Shown: positions 19,850 through 27,920 of the stretch, piece by piece
Position numbering within the stretch: position 1 is the first letter of the stretch
Layout: every line of letters begins with the position of its first letter
From: Corynebacterium gallinarum
GTDB taxonomy: Bacteria > Actinomycetota > Actinomycetes > Mycobacteriales > Mycobacteriaceae
Reading direction: 5' to 3'
Assembly: GCF_014837045.1 (NCBI RefSeq)
Contig: NZ_JACSPR010000001.1
Location: 510,176-574,175, forward strand
DNA: 64,000 bases
Made by a program: the position numbers and the translations under genes
Notes under the pieces: generated by a model
What the model saw: the letters and a program-made list of their open reading frames with translations, nothing else
Told to the model about the DNA's origin: nothing
Database searches by the model: none

Positions 19850-19903
19850 GAGGAAATCTCCTGGGTGGTCGGATACGATTAAAACTCAGTAAATTCAAAA
19901 ACA

Positions 19904-19956
19904 AGCCCGGTTTCCGACGATCTGCGATTTTCTTCGCGTTCGTCCGAAACCGGGCT
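19904..19956 (-). terminator. Terminator of tRNA-Pro
   Basis: AGCCCGGTTTC at 19904-19914 pairs perfectly with GAAACCGGGCT at 19946-19956, with a long partly self-complementary loop. On the minus strand it is followed by TGTTTTTG, a good T-run, 11 bases after the tRNA end. Confidence 0.8.
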
Positions 19957-19966
19957 CGTCCTCAAG

Positions 19967-20040
19967 TCGGGGCGACAGGATTTGAACCTGCGACCCCCTG
20001 CTCCCAAAGCAGGTGCGCTACCAAACTGCGCCACGCCCCG
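19967..20040 (-). tRNA. tRNA-Pro (anticodon TGG)
   Basis: A 74-base cloverleaf reads from 20040 down. The acceptor stem CGGGGCG/CGCCCCG is perfect, the anticodon loop is TTTGGGA, and the T loop GTTCAAATC is canonical. The discriminator is A; CCA is not encoded. Confidence 0.96.
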
Positions 20041-20364
20041 ATATTAACTTTTCCCCACAACAACACACAATGAATCCCACCCCATACATGGCGGTGGTAA
20101 ACCCTGATGCGCTCCGTGGTTCGATTTGCAAGTCTACATGCTCCCTCTGGTTTCACCTAAACGGTCCCCCACCAGTGAAGGAACGAGCAGTTCAGAGGGC
20201 ATAAACGCCACAAAAAGACCCTACAATGCGAGCCCACACCACCACAGTGGACCCCTTCGCGCGCACGGCCCCTATAGATAGGGAGCACCGCCGGCCGATT
20301 TTGCACTGGAGCACACCAGTGGGGCGATCACACCCGGACGCCCCGGCCACACCCCGGAAACACG

Positions 20365-20397
20365 AAATCCCCCGGGCCGGGAGGACCTGAGGGATTT
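20365..20397 (-). terminator. Possible terminator of tRNA-Gly
   Basis: AAATCCC at 20365-20371 pairs with GGGATTT at 20391-20397, with GC-rich pairing inside. It lies just beyond the tRNA-Gly end. The T-run on the minus strand is short. Confidence 0.45.
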
Positions 20398-20403
20398 ACT
20401 CTG

Positions 20404-20475
<72 letters not shown>

Positions 20476-21092
20476 GCTACCGAATATTGGCATAGCCGTT
20501 TCGGTCTGGGATCATGTTAGCCCAAAATCGTGGCAGGTAAAAATCTGCAGGCCACACCGTGATGCCCCGCCGGCAACCCCCCCCAACACACCGGCTCCTC
20601 CTCTCATTGTGCAATGGAGGCCCGAGCCCCGAGCTGCCGACAAGAAGTTGTCAAAGCACATACAACATTTCCTTAAAATGTTCTTTGGGGAATATAAGTT
20701 TGCTACCACCCCACCAGGACAACCCCCATGATTAGGGTCACCACAAAAGGGCCAATAAGGTGGTAGTAGATTCACACATATATAGCCCATAGACCCCCTA
20801 CCACCCCACGGTGTCAAAGATCACATTCCCGCTTTCCAATTTTCGTGTGCGCTACCCGACACTACGGCCATCAGGCGAGCAGATCACGTCAGGCCAACCC
20901 TTCGGCACTGTCATTTCTGCAAATTACCTTAGAAGCCTGGACGCATACTGGGATATTATTATCGGTTTATACTCACTGCTCAGACCATGTATTTACTTTG
21001 TAGCACCGATAATCAAACCAATCACTGTCATCATTGTTGCGTTACGCTCACGTTTTCGACACAACGGCCATTGGTGGCGTAATCTATCGGTC
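20476..21092. other. Gene-poor, AT-richer segment with repeats beside tRNA-Gly
   Basis: I see no convincing gene in these 617 bases. The 12-mer CTACCACCCCAC occurs at 20703-20714 and 20798-20809, with the inverted GTGGTAG at about 20761-20767 between them. The composition is visibly more AT-rich than the flanks. Position next to a tRNA and an excisionase-like gene suggests an old insertion site, but no integrase remnant is recognisable. An open frame runs in from 20811 but its first 94 codons look non-coding. Confidence 0.4.
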
Positions 21093-21350
21093 ATGAAGCC
21101 AACCATCATTGATGCTGAATCAGGACGAGAGCTGTGGACCGCCATCGAGTGTGCAGAGTTTTCCGGCACCGCCCGCGGCACCTTCACCAGTTACGCCGGG
21201 CGCGGACGGGCACCTAAGCCTGTCGCTAAGCTCCACGGCTTAACTCTGTGGGATTCACAGACTATTCGCGAATGGGTCGACGAACGTGCTGCAGGCAACA
21301 AGGGTCTGACCACAGTCGGTGTCGGTTCCGAAGATTCGGTCGCCCAGTAG
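21093..21350 (+). CDS. Small helix-turn-helix DNA-binding protein
   Basis: From the ATG at 21093 the protein has 85 residues. The segment ELWTAIECAEFSGTARGTFTSYAGRGRAPKPV, together with LTLWDSQTIREWVDER, is the typical pattern of small AlpA/MerR-like winged helix proteins such as excisionases and plasmid or phage regulators. The frame is open back to 20811, but that part reads as hydrophobic translation of AT-rich DNA without a ribosome site. It stands alone, followed by a strong terminator. The function is unknown beyond DNA binding. Confidence 0.65.
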   Translation: MKPTIIDAESGRELWTAIECAEFSGTARGTFTSYAGRGRAPKPVAKLHGLTLWDSQTIREWVDERAAGNKGLTTVGVGSEDSVAQ

Positions 21351-21373
21351 AACCCCCCGGGGGGTTCATGATC

Positions 21374-21411
21374 AAACCACCGCATTCGCCCAGGTGAATG
21401 CGGTGGTTTTT
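21374..21411 (+). terminator. Strong rho-independent terminator
   Basis: AAACCACCGCATTC at 21374-21387 pairs with GAATGCGGTGGTTT at 21395-21408 and is followed by TTTTCCC. It lies 24 bases after the preceding stop. Confidence 0.9.
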
Positions 21412-21635
21412 CCCTTCCCCGGACCCCGCAGTACCTCCCCGCCAGTATCGCAGCCAATAAGCGGTCCACGGCATCCACGGTGGGCCCCACCCGGGGGAAC
21501 CAGGGCGAACCGTAGGGAACTATCCGGTACTTTTCTTCGTTGGGCAGGGTGTAAAGAACATTTCGCCGATGGTGTGCGGTTGCATGTGGGATCGTTTACC
21601 TGTCGGCCAGGAGATCTGAGTGAGTTGAAGAATTA

Positions 21636-22454
21636 GTGGAAGCACTACTCCTAATTGCAATCGTCGTCGGTGGTGGTGTGTTTATCGCCTCCAAGATGTC
21701 GGGCAACAACACCAAGAAGCAGGAAGCACAGAAGTTCGAGGATGCTCAGGCTGATGCGCGTCGGTGGATTGAGCGTCTGGGTTCACAGGTGCTCACCATC
21801 GCCGGAAGTGATGCAGCCTCCACCCAGGCCGTCGCGGATGCCTCCGAGCGCTACAACGCCGCATCCTCCCAGATCAGTACCGCCCAGACGGTGCGCCAGG
21901 CCGAGCTGGCCAGGGAATCCGCACTTGAGGGCCTCCATTACATGAATGCGGCCCGTGAGATCATGGGCATGCCAGCGGGGCCTGAATTGCCACCGTTGGA
22001 GGGCCAGCGCAATGCAGGCCGTGTGACCGAGGCCCGCACCATCGAGCAGGATGGTCGTTCCATCACGGCGTCCCCGGTGGCTACGGATGCCACCCCGAAC
22101 TACTACCCGGGTGGCAATGTTGCAGGCCGGCCGGTTCCCGCGGGCTGGTACTCGGAGCCGTGGTGGGCCAGCGCCCTGCGCACGGGTATCTGGACCGCCG
22201 GTTCGGTCTTCATGTTCTCCGCCCTGTTCAGTGGCATGGCTGGTGTTGGTTACTCAGCCCAGGCCTTCGAGAGCGGTTATGGCGAAGGGTACGAAGACGG
22301 TCTGGCCGATGCCGGTGGAGATGCCGGAGACGCCGGAGATGCCGGCGGAGACATGGGCGATGCCGGTGGCGACATGGGTGGTGACGGCGGCTTCTTCGGC
22401 GGCGACGACGGCGGCGGCTTCTTCGACGGCGGCGGATTCGACTTCGATTTCTAA
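21636..22454 (+). CDS. Predicted membrane-anchored protein with Asp/Gly-rich C-terminal tail
   Basis: The 272-residue protein starts at a GTG. It has an N-terminal hydrophobic segment (residues 3-19), a helical region with many Ala/Gln residues (about 25-110), a Pro-rich linker, and a second hydrophobic stretch near 183-210 (SVFMFSALFSGMAGVGY). The tail of about 55 residues is almost only Asp, Gly, Ala and Phe (repeats like GDAGDAGG and DMGGDGGFFGG). Such tails resemble those of YgcG/TPM-family and other envelope proteins, but I do not recognise the family with certainty. It is monocistronic. Confidence 0.75.
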   Translation: MEALLLIAIVVGGGVFIASKMSGNNTKKQEAQKFEDAQADARRWIERLGSQVLTIAGSDAASTQAVADASERYNAASSQISTAQTVRQAELARESALEGLHYMNAAREIMGMPAGPELPPLEGQRNAGRVTEARTIEQDGRSITASPVATDATPNYYPGGNVAGRPVPAGWYSEPWWASALRTGIWTAGSVFMFSALFSGMAGVGYSAQAFESGYGEGYEDGLADAGGDAGDAGDAGGDMGDAGGDMGGDGGFFGGDDGGGFFDGGGFDFDF

Positions 22455-22473
22455 CGCCCTGTCACCGCACTCC

Positions 22474-22553
22474 CCGCGTCCCATCACGACGGGACGCGGT
22501 TGATGCCACGAACACATAAGTGAAGGCCGGAGGGAACATTCCCTCCGGCCTTC
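22474..22553. terminator. Two hairpins between convergent genes
   Basis: CCGCGTCCC (22474-22482) pairs with GGGACGCGG (22491-22499). A second perfect stem, GAAGGCCGGAGGGA (22522-22535) against TCCCTCCGGCCTTC (22540-22553), follows. They lie between the Asp/Gly-rich protein gene and rpiB, and the second can work in both directions. Confidence 0.75.
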
Positions 22554-22598
22554 AACTATGCCAAGACTAACTGTCGTGCCTGTTTCCTACCCGGTTTC

Positions 22599-23072
22599 CT
22601 ACTCGTTGGGAACAACCGGTGCCACACCGGTGCGCTCGTAATCCGAGAGGATGTCGATGCGACGCTGGTGGCGCTCCGCGTTGCTCCACTCCTGATCCAG
22701 GAAGGCGTCGACGATCTCGAGTGCCTCCTCGGTGGAGTGCATGCGTCCACCGAGGCCGATCAGGTTCGCGTTGTTGTGTTCACGTGCCAGGCGGGCGGTC
22801 TCCACGGACCAGGCCAGTGCGCAGCGTGCGCCCTTGACCTTGTTCGCGGCGATCTGCTCACCGTTGCCGGATCCACCCAGCACAATGCCGAGGGAACCGG
22901 GGTCGTTGACGGTCCGGTTGGCTGCTTCGATGCAGAAGGCCGGGTAGTCATCGTCGGGGTCGTAGGTGTGGGCTCCGCAGTCGATGACCTCGTGGCCGTG
23001 GGCCTTGAGGTGCTCTGCAATTGCATTTTTTGTTTCGAAACCAGCGTGGTCTGCTCCAAGGTATACGCGCAT
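22599..23072 (-). CDS. rpiB: Ribose-5-phosphate isomerase B
   Basis: From the ATG at 23072 the protein has 157 residues. It shows the RpiB/LacA hallmarks MRVYLGADHAGFETK, ASP-rich CGAHTYDPDDDYP, the active-site loop GIVLGGSGNGEQIAANKV and GLGGRMHS. It interconverts ribulose-5-phosphate and ribose-5-phosphate in the pentose phosphate pathway. An upstream in-frame extension of 8 codons is not supported. It is followed, in the conserved actinobacterial order, by the DsbA-like gene and pepN. Confidence 0.94.
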   Translation of the reverse strand: MRVYLGADHAGFETKNAIAEHLKAHGHEVIDCGAHTYDPDDDYPAFCIEAANRTVNDPGSLGIVLGGSGNGEQIAANKVKGARCALAWSVETARLAREHNNANLIGLGGRMHSTEEALEIVDAFLDQEWSNAERHQRRIDILSDYERTGVAPVVPNE

Positions 23073-23120
23073 GCCGATTAGTCTACTGGAGCACAACCAC
23101 GGTGGGTGACCACCTATGGA

Positions 23121-23741
23121 TTAGTCGAACTGTGGGCTCTCGGTGCGGGAACGCTTGAGTTCGAAGAAGTAGGGGAAGGCGGCCAGGCGGACGGAGGCGT
23201 CGAAGATCTCCCCGGCTTCCTCACCACGCGGGATGCGGGTGATCACGGGTCCGAAGAAGGCGGTGTCGCCCAGCTTGATAACCGGGGTGCCCACGTCATC
23301 GCCGACCTCGTCCATGGCTGACTGGTGGAAGGCGCGCAGTGCGTCATCCCATTCCTCGGTATCGGCAACCTCGGCGTAGGAGGCATCCAGGCCGACCTCT
23401 GCGAGAGCTTCGGCGATAACCTCGTTGTAGGCACCGTAATCGTTGCGCACCTCAGGCCTGCCCTCATTATGGACGCGGGTTCCCATGGCGGTGTAGAGAT
23501 CGCCGACCTTCTCCGGCTCCTTGGTGGCCACTGCGGCGAACACGCGGGCCGGCCCCCAGTTGGCCTTCATCCGGTCGGCGTACTCGGCAGGGATATCACG
23601 GCCGTCGTTGAGGATGGCCAGGCTCATCGGGGTCCAGGTGACCTCGATGTCACGGACCTTCTCCACTTCCTTGATCCAGCGGGAGGTGGCCCAGGCAAAG
23701 GGGCAGCTCGTGTCGAACCAGAATGTGACTTTTTCAGCCAT
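23121..23741 (-). CDS. DsbA-like thiol oxidoreductase, Rv2466c type, with a C-P-F-A active site
   Basis: The 206-residue protein has the DsbA/thioredoxin fold signature VTFWFDTSCPFAW near its N terminus and the cis-proline region VGTPVIKLGDTAFFGPVI. The nearest described relative is the mycobacterial mycothiol-dependent nitroreductase Rv2466c, which sits between rpiB and pepN in the same order. That enzyme has CPWC, whereas here the motif is C13-P14-F15-A16, so only the first cysteine remains. A monothiol, mycothiol-dependent mechanism is a reasonable inference. The gene is divergent from pepN. Confidence 0.85.
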   Translation of the reverse strand: MAEKVTFWFDTSCPFAWATSRWIKEVEKVRDIEVTWTPMSLAILNDGRDIPAEYADRMKANWGPARVFAAVATKEPEKVGDLYTAMGTRVHNEGRPEVRNDYGAYNEVIAEALAEVGLDASYAEVADTEEWDDALRAFHQSAMDEVGDDVGTPVIKLGDTAFFGPVITRIPRGEEAGEIFDASVRLAAFPYFFELKRSRTESPQFD

Positions 23742-23910
23742 GGGTGGTTTCTTCCAATCTGTTTAGAACGTGGGTACGTGGCACCCAAGCCTAGGCCGGA
23801 AGTATCGTGGTGTCATTACAGATGTCGGGTTGTATTCGGGGAATGGGACACCATCTCTCGTCGTCACGCCGACACCTCCCCGAAGTTTCCCCAACCACCA
23901 GGAGCAGTAC

Positions 23911-26511
23911 ATGACGTCAATCAATCTCACGAGGACCGAGGCGGCCGAGCGGTCACATCTGCTCAGTGTGGAAAATTACTCCATCTCCCTGGATCTCACC
24001 GGGGAGGATGTGTTCACCTCCATCACCGTGGTCAGTTTCACCGTCCGTGAACCGGGTGACACCTTCATCGATCTGTGTGCCGCCAGCGTGGATGAGGTTT
24101 ATCTCGATGGGGTGGACATCCGCGATCAGGCCATCACCCTGGGTGTGAACGGCTATGACGAGACCCCTGGCATCGCCCTGCGTGATCTCACACCGGGTCA
24201 GCACACCCTGCGGGTCGCAGCCACCATCCCCTATTCCCGCACGGGTGAGGGCCTGCACCGGATGGTGGATCCGGCCGACAATGAGGTCTACCTGTACACC
24301 CAGTTTGAAACCGCCGATGCCAAGCGGGTGTTCGCCTGCTTCGACCAGCCGGATCTGAAATCCACCTATGATTTCCACATCACCACCCCGAAGGGCTGGA
24401 AGGTCATCTCCAATGCGGAGCAGGAGGTGTCCACCCAGCACCCGGAGTATGACACCCATGTCTCCGAGGTGGACTACCCCATCTCCACCTACCTGGTGGC
24501 TGTCTGCGCCGGGCGCTACCACGAGGTGCATGACACCTGGGCCGACCAGCTCACCCACCACCCCGAGACCCCCGCCGGTCAGCCCACCGAGCTCACCGTC
24601 CCGCTGGGTCTGTTCTGCCGTCGTTCCCTGGCCCCGCACCTGGATGCGGAGCGTCTGTTCACCGAGACCAAGCAGGGGTTTGACTGGTACCACCGCAACT
24701 TCGGTGTGGCCTATCCGTTCGGCAAATATGACCAGATCTTCGTGCCGGAGTTCAATGCCGGTGCGATGGAGAACGCCGGTGCGGTGACCATCCGCGATGA
24801 GTATGTCTTCGCCTCCAAGGCCACCCGCTACCGCTATGAGCGTCGCGCGGAGACCATCCTGCACGAGCTGGCACACATGTGGTTCGGGGATCTGGTCACC
24901 ATGCGCTGGTGGGATGATCTGTGGCTCAATGAGTCGTTTGCCACCTGGTCCGCGGTGATCTCCCAGGCAGAGGAGACCGAGTACACCAGCGCGTGGGTGA
25001 CCTTTGCCAATGTGGAGAAGTCCTGGGCCTACCAGCAGGATCAGCTGCCCTCGACCCACCCGGTGTCCTCTGACAGCCACGACATCGAGACGGTGGAGCA
25101 GAACTTCGACGGCATCACCTACGCCAAGGGTGCGTCGGTGCTCAAGCAGCTGCAGGCCTATGTCGGCCGGGAGGAGTTCCTCGCCGGTGTGCGCACCCAC
25201 TTCGCCAACCACGCGTGGGGCAATGCCACCTTCGATGATCTGCTGTCCGCCCTCGAGCACGCCTCGGGCCGTGACCTGTCCGGATGGGCCAGCGAGTGGC
25301 TCAAGACTACCGGCATCAACACCCTCTCCGCCGACTTCACCGTCGAGGACGGCGCCTACACCTCTTTCAACGTCCTGCAGACCGGTGCCGTCCCCGGCGC
25401 GGGTGAGCTGCGCACCCACCGCATCGCGGTGGGGCTCTACACGCTTATCGACGACCAACTCACCCGCTTCAAACAGGTCGAACTGGACATCAACGGTGCC
25501 TCCACCGCGGTGCCGGAGCTGATCGGTGTGGACCAGGCTGATGTCGTTCTGGTCAATGATGATGATCTGACCTACGCGCTGCTGGATCTGGATCAGGGGT
25601 CCCTGGACTTCGTGATCAACCACATCGACAAGTTCGTCGATCCGATGCCGCGCACCCTGGCGTGGTCGGCTGCCTGGGAGATGACCCGCTCGGGTCAGAT
25701 GAAGGCCCGTGATTTCATCGCGCTGGTGGCCCGTGGTGCCTCCGCGGAAACCGAGATCGCCGTGCTGGAACGCATCCTGGCCCAGGCTGTCTCCGCGTTG
25801 AAGAACTATGCAGATCCGGCGTGGGTGACGGCTGAGGGTGAATCGGTCGTCGCAAAGCTCCTGCTTGATGGGGTGCGCCACGCGGGTGACAACACCGACA
25901 CCCAGCTCGCCTTCATCCAGGCGCTGGCGAAGACGGCGCTGGACGAGGACGCGGTGGCGTTCTTCCGTGGTCTGCTCGACGGGTCCGAGGCCGGCATCGA
26001 GGTGGATTCCGACCTGCGCTGGTGGGCGCTGACTGCCCTGATCGCCCACGGCGCGGTGGAGGATCCGGACGCGGCCATCGCCGAGGAACTCACCCGTGAC
26101 CGTTCGTCTGCCTCGAACCTGTCGGCCCTGCGTGCCCGGGCCGCGGTCAACACCGCGGAGAACAAGGCCAGCATCTACGGGGAGGCCGTCTCCGCCGACA
26201 ACACCTTCAGCAACCTGGAGCTGCGCCACACCATCGAGGGCCTGACCTTCACCGGGTCCGCCGAGCTACTCAACAACTACACCGGCACCTATTTCGAGAT
26301 CGCCCCGACGGTGTGGGAGGCGTTCAGCAATGAGATCGCCATGCAGATCCTCACCGGCCTGTACCCGTCGTGGAATGTCACCGCCGAGGCGCTGGCCCTG
26401 GCCGATGACTTCCTGGCCGGGGAGCACTCCGCGGGCCTCAAGCGCGTGGTGTCGGAGGAACGTGACCGTGTCGCCCGTGCGCTGCGCAACCGGGAGGTCG
26501 ACGCCAGCTAA
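23911..26511 (+). CDS. pepN: Aminopeptidase N (M1 zinc metallopeptidase)
   Basis: The ATG at 23911 follows CCAGGAG and gives 866 residues, the usual length of actinobacterial PepN. The frame runs on upstream to 23770 without a ribosome site. It has the exopeptidase motif GAMEN at about 284-288 and the zinc site HELAH-x18-E starting at about residue 321 (HELAHMWFGDLV ... WLNESFATW). The C-terminal half is the all-helical ERAP1-like domain. It removes N-terminal residues from peptides in the cytoplasm, downstream of proteolysis by Clp and others. Confidence 0.95.
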   Translation: MTSINLTRTEAAERSHLLSVENYSISLDLTGEDVFTSITVVSFTVREPGDTFIDLCAASVDEVYLDGVDIRDQAITLGVNGYDETPGIALRDLTPGQHTLRVAATIPYSRTGEGLHRMVDPADNEVYLYTQFETADAKRVFACFDQPDLKSTYDFHITTPKGWKVISNAEQEVSTQHPEYDTHVSEVDYPISTYLVAVCAGRYHEVHDTWADQLTHHPETPAGQPTELTVPLGLFCRRSLAPHLDAERLFTETKQGFDWYHRNFGVAYPFGKYDQIFVPEFNAGAMENAGAVTIRDEYVFASKATRYRYERRAETILHELAHMWFGDLVTMRWWDDLWLNESFATWSAVISQAEETEYTSAWVTFANVEKSWAYQQDQLPSTHPVSSDSHDIETVEQNFDGITYAKGASVLKQLQAYVGREEFLAGVRTHFANHAWGNATFDDLLSALEHASGRDLSGWASEWLKTTGINTLSADFTVEDGAYTSFNVLQTGAVPGAGELRTHRIAVGLYTLIDDQLTRFKQVELDINGASTAVPELIGVDQADVVLVNDDDLTYALLDLDQGSLDFVINHIDKFVDPMPRTLAWSAAWEMTRSGQMKARDFIALVARGASAETEIAVLERILAQAVSALKNYADPAWVTAEGESVVAKLLLDGVRHAGDNTDTQLAFIQALAKTALDEDAVAFFRGLLDGSEAGIEVDSDLRWWALTALIAHGAVEDPDAAIAEELTRDRSSASNLSALRARAAVNTAENKASIYGEAVSADNTFSNLELRHTIEGLTFTGSAELLNNYTGTYFEIAPTVWEAFSNEIAMQILTGLYPSWNVTAEALALADDFLAGEHSAGLKRVVSEERDRVARALRNREVDAS

Positions 26512-26514
26512 CGT

Positions 26515-26576
26515 ACCCGGCTGCCGGATGGGGGTTCGCCCCCTCCACTTGCGCTGCGCAACCTCCGGGTTGACGG
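26515..26576. other. GC-rich hairpin after pepN
   Basis: GGGGG-TTCG-CCCCC at 26530-26543 is nested in outer arms ACCCGG (26515-26520) and CCGGGT (near 26566-26571). It follows the pepN stop and precedes the GntR gene. No T-run follows, so its role in termination is uncertain. Confidence 0.4.
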
Positions 26577-26589
26577 CACTATAAGGAAC

Positions 26590-27318
26590 ATGACTTCCCG
26601 TTCTGGTCCCGCCTACGCCCGGATCGCCGCTGAGATCATCGCCCGGATCGAGGCCAATGCGCTCTCCCCCGGCGACCGGTTGCCGGCGGAACGTGACCTC
26701 GCCGAGGAGTTCGGCGTCGCCCGCATGACGGTGCGACAGGCCCTGGACCAGCTGCAGATGGATGGGGTCATCGGCCGGAAACGTGGGCGTTCGGGGGGTA
26801 GTTTCGTCCTGGGCAACCGCCCCGTGGTGGAACTCACCCACCGTCGGGGTATTCTCCCCCAGCTCGATGCCCGCGGGCATGCGGTGATGACCGAGGTGCT
26901 CACGGTGGAGGAATTCAACGCCCCGGCCACACTCGCCGCGAAACTGCGCGTGCCCTTCCGGGAGCCGGTGGTGAGGATCGTGCGGGTCCACCATGCGGCG
27001 GACACCCCGGTGCTGATCAGCGATTCCCACTTCCCCGCCCACCTGGTGCCCGGCATCGCCAGCATGGACCTCAACGGGTCCCTGGCGGAGCTGCTGGACC
27101 GTCACTGGTCCCTGGCCCCGGCGCGCAAGGAGGAGACCCTGGCCCCGGGCGTGGCCACCCCCTTCGAGCAGGAACACCTGGGCGTGAGCACCGCCATGCC
27201 GCTGCTGCGCATCCAGCGGGTCACCGAACTGCAGAACCACCGTGTGCTGGAGTACTCCGAGGATGTGTTGCGCTCGGATGCGGCGGCGGTGCGCGTGTCC
27301 ACGGCGTTCTCCAACTAG
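26590..27318 (+). CDS. GntR-family transcriptional regulator with UTRA domain
   Basis: The 242-residue protein has an N-terminal winged helix of the GntR type (residues about 8-72, with LPAERDLAEEFGVARMTVRQALDQL) and a C-terminal UTRA ligand-binding domain (about 95-235, ending FEQEHLGVSTAMPLLRIQRVTELQ). This is the HutC subfamily, whose members sense small metabolites. It lies 78 bases after pepN and 28 bases before a TetR gene. The likely targets are in the accessory block to its right, but nothing in the sequence fixes the ligand. Confidence 0.85.
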   Translation: MTSRSGPAYARIAAEIIARIEANALSPGDRLPAERDLAEEFGVARMTVRQALDQLQMDGVIGRKRGRSGGSFVLGNRPVVELTHRRGILPQLDARGHAVMTEVLTVEEFNAPATLAAKLRVPFREPVVRIVRVHHAADTPVLISDSHFPAHLVPGIASMDLNGSLAELLDRHWSLAPARKEETLAPGVATPFEQEHLGVSTAMPLLRIQRVTELQNHRVLEYSEDVLRSDAAAVRVSTAFSN

Positions 27319-27346
27319 TGTGGTGTGTTCAGTCAGGGAGGACACC

Positions 27347-27916
27347 ATGCACGTCTATGACAGGAAGGCCGCCGACACCCGGCAGCGGTTCATCGATTCC
27401 GCCTTCGAGCTGTTCACCCGGCAGGGGTACCGCGCAACCTCGATGAATGAGATCGCCCGGCACTCAGGCGGCAGCCGCGCGAACCTGTACCTGCACTTCA
27501 GGAACAAACCCGATATCGTGCTCGCCCGGATGCGCGACCTGGAGCCCACCTTCGCAGCACCGTTCACCACGCTTTTCGACGAACCACCCGCCACCCACAC
27601 GCGGGCCCTCGCGTGGCTCGCCACGATGAAGAACCTCTGGATGGAGGGCCGAGTGGAGTTCTCCGCCATTGAACAGGCCATGGGCGATGATGAGGAGGTG
27701 GCCACCGAATGGTGGTCCATGGTGCAGCGGGTCGCCCACTCACTGCCCGAGCTGACAGCAAATCCCACCCGCAGGATGCATTTCATCACCCTGTGGATGG
27801 GATTGGACCGTACCTTCCAGTTCGTCTACGGCCGGGGCCACACCGAACATGAGGACCAGATGCTCGACTCCCTGGCCGGGCAGTGGCTGGCACTGTTCCC
27901 CAAGCCCGGCCATTGA
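27347..27916 (+). CDS. TetR-family transcriptional regulator
   Basis: The ATG at 27347 after CAGGGAGG gives 189 residues. The N-terminal helix-turn-helix is clear (RFIDSAFELFTRQGYRATSM, then EIARHSGGSRANLYLHFRNK). The rest is a variable helical ligand domain. It converges on the P450 gene with only 4 bases between the two stops and follows the GntR gene closely, so it may regulate the P450-esterase-dehydrogenase unit. That link is an inference from position. Confidence 0.88.
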   Translation: MHVYDRKAADTRQRFIDSAFELFTRQGYRATSMNEIARHSGGSRANLYLHFRNKPDIVLARMRDLEPTFAAPFTTLFDEPPATHTRALAWLATMKNLWMEGRVEFSAIEQAMGDDEEVATEWWSMVQRVAHSLPELTANPTRRMHFITLWMGLDRTFQFVYGRGHTEHEDQMLDSLAGQWLALFPKPGH

Positions 27917-27920
27917 GTTC

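Noticed and set aside
20811..21092. 94 extra N-terminal codons for the small helix-turn-helix protein
   Set aside because: The segment reads as hydrophobic translation of AT-rich DNA, has no ribosome site and makes no sense in front of an AlpA-like domain.
23953..26229. 758-codon open frame on the minus strand
   Set aside because: Antisense of pepN; composition is typical of a shadow frame, and the plus strand carries GAMEN and HELAH motifs.
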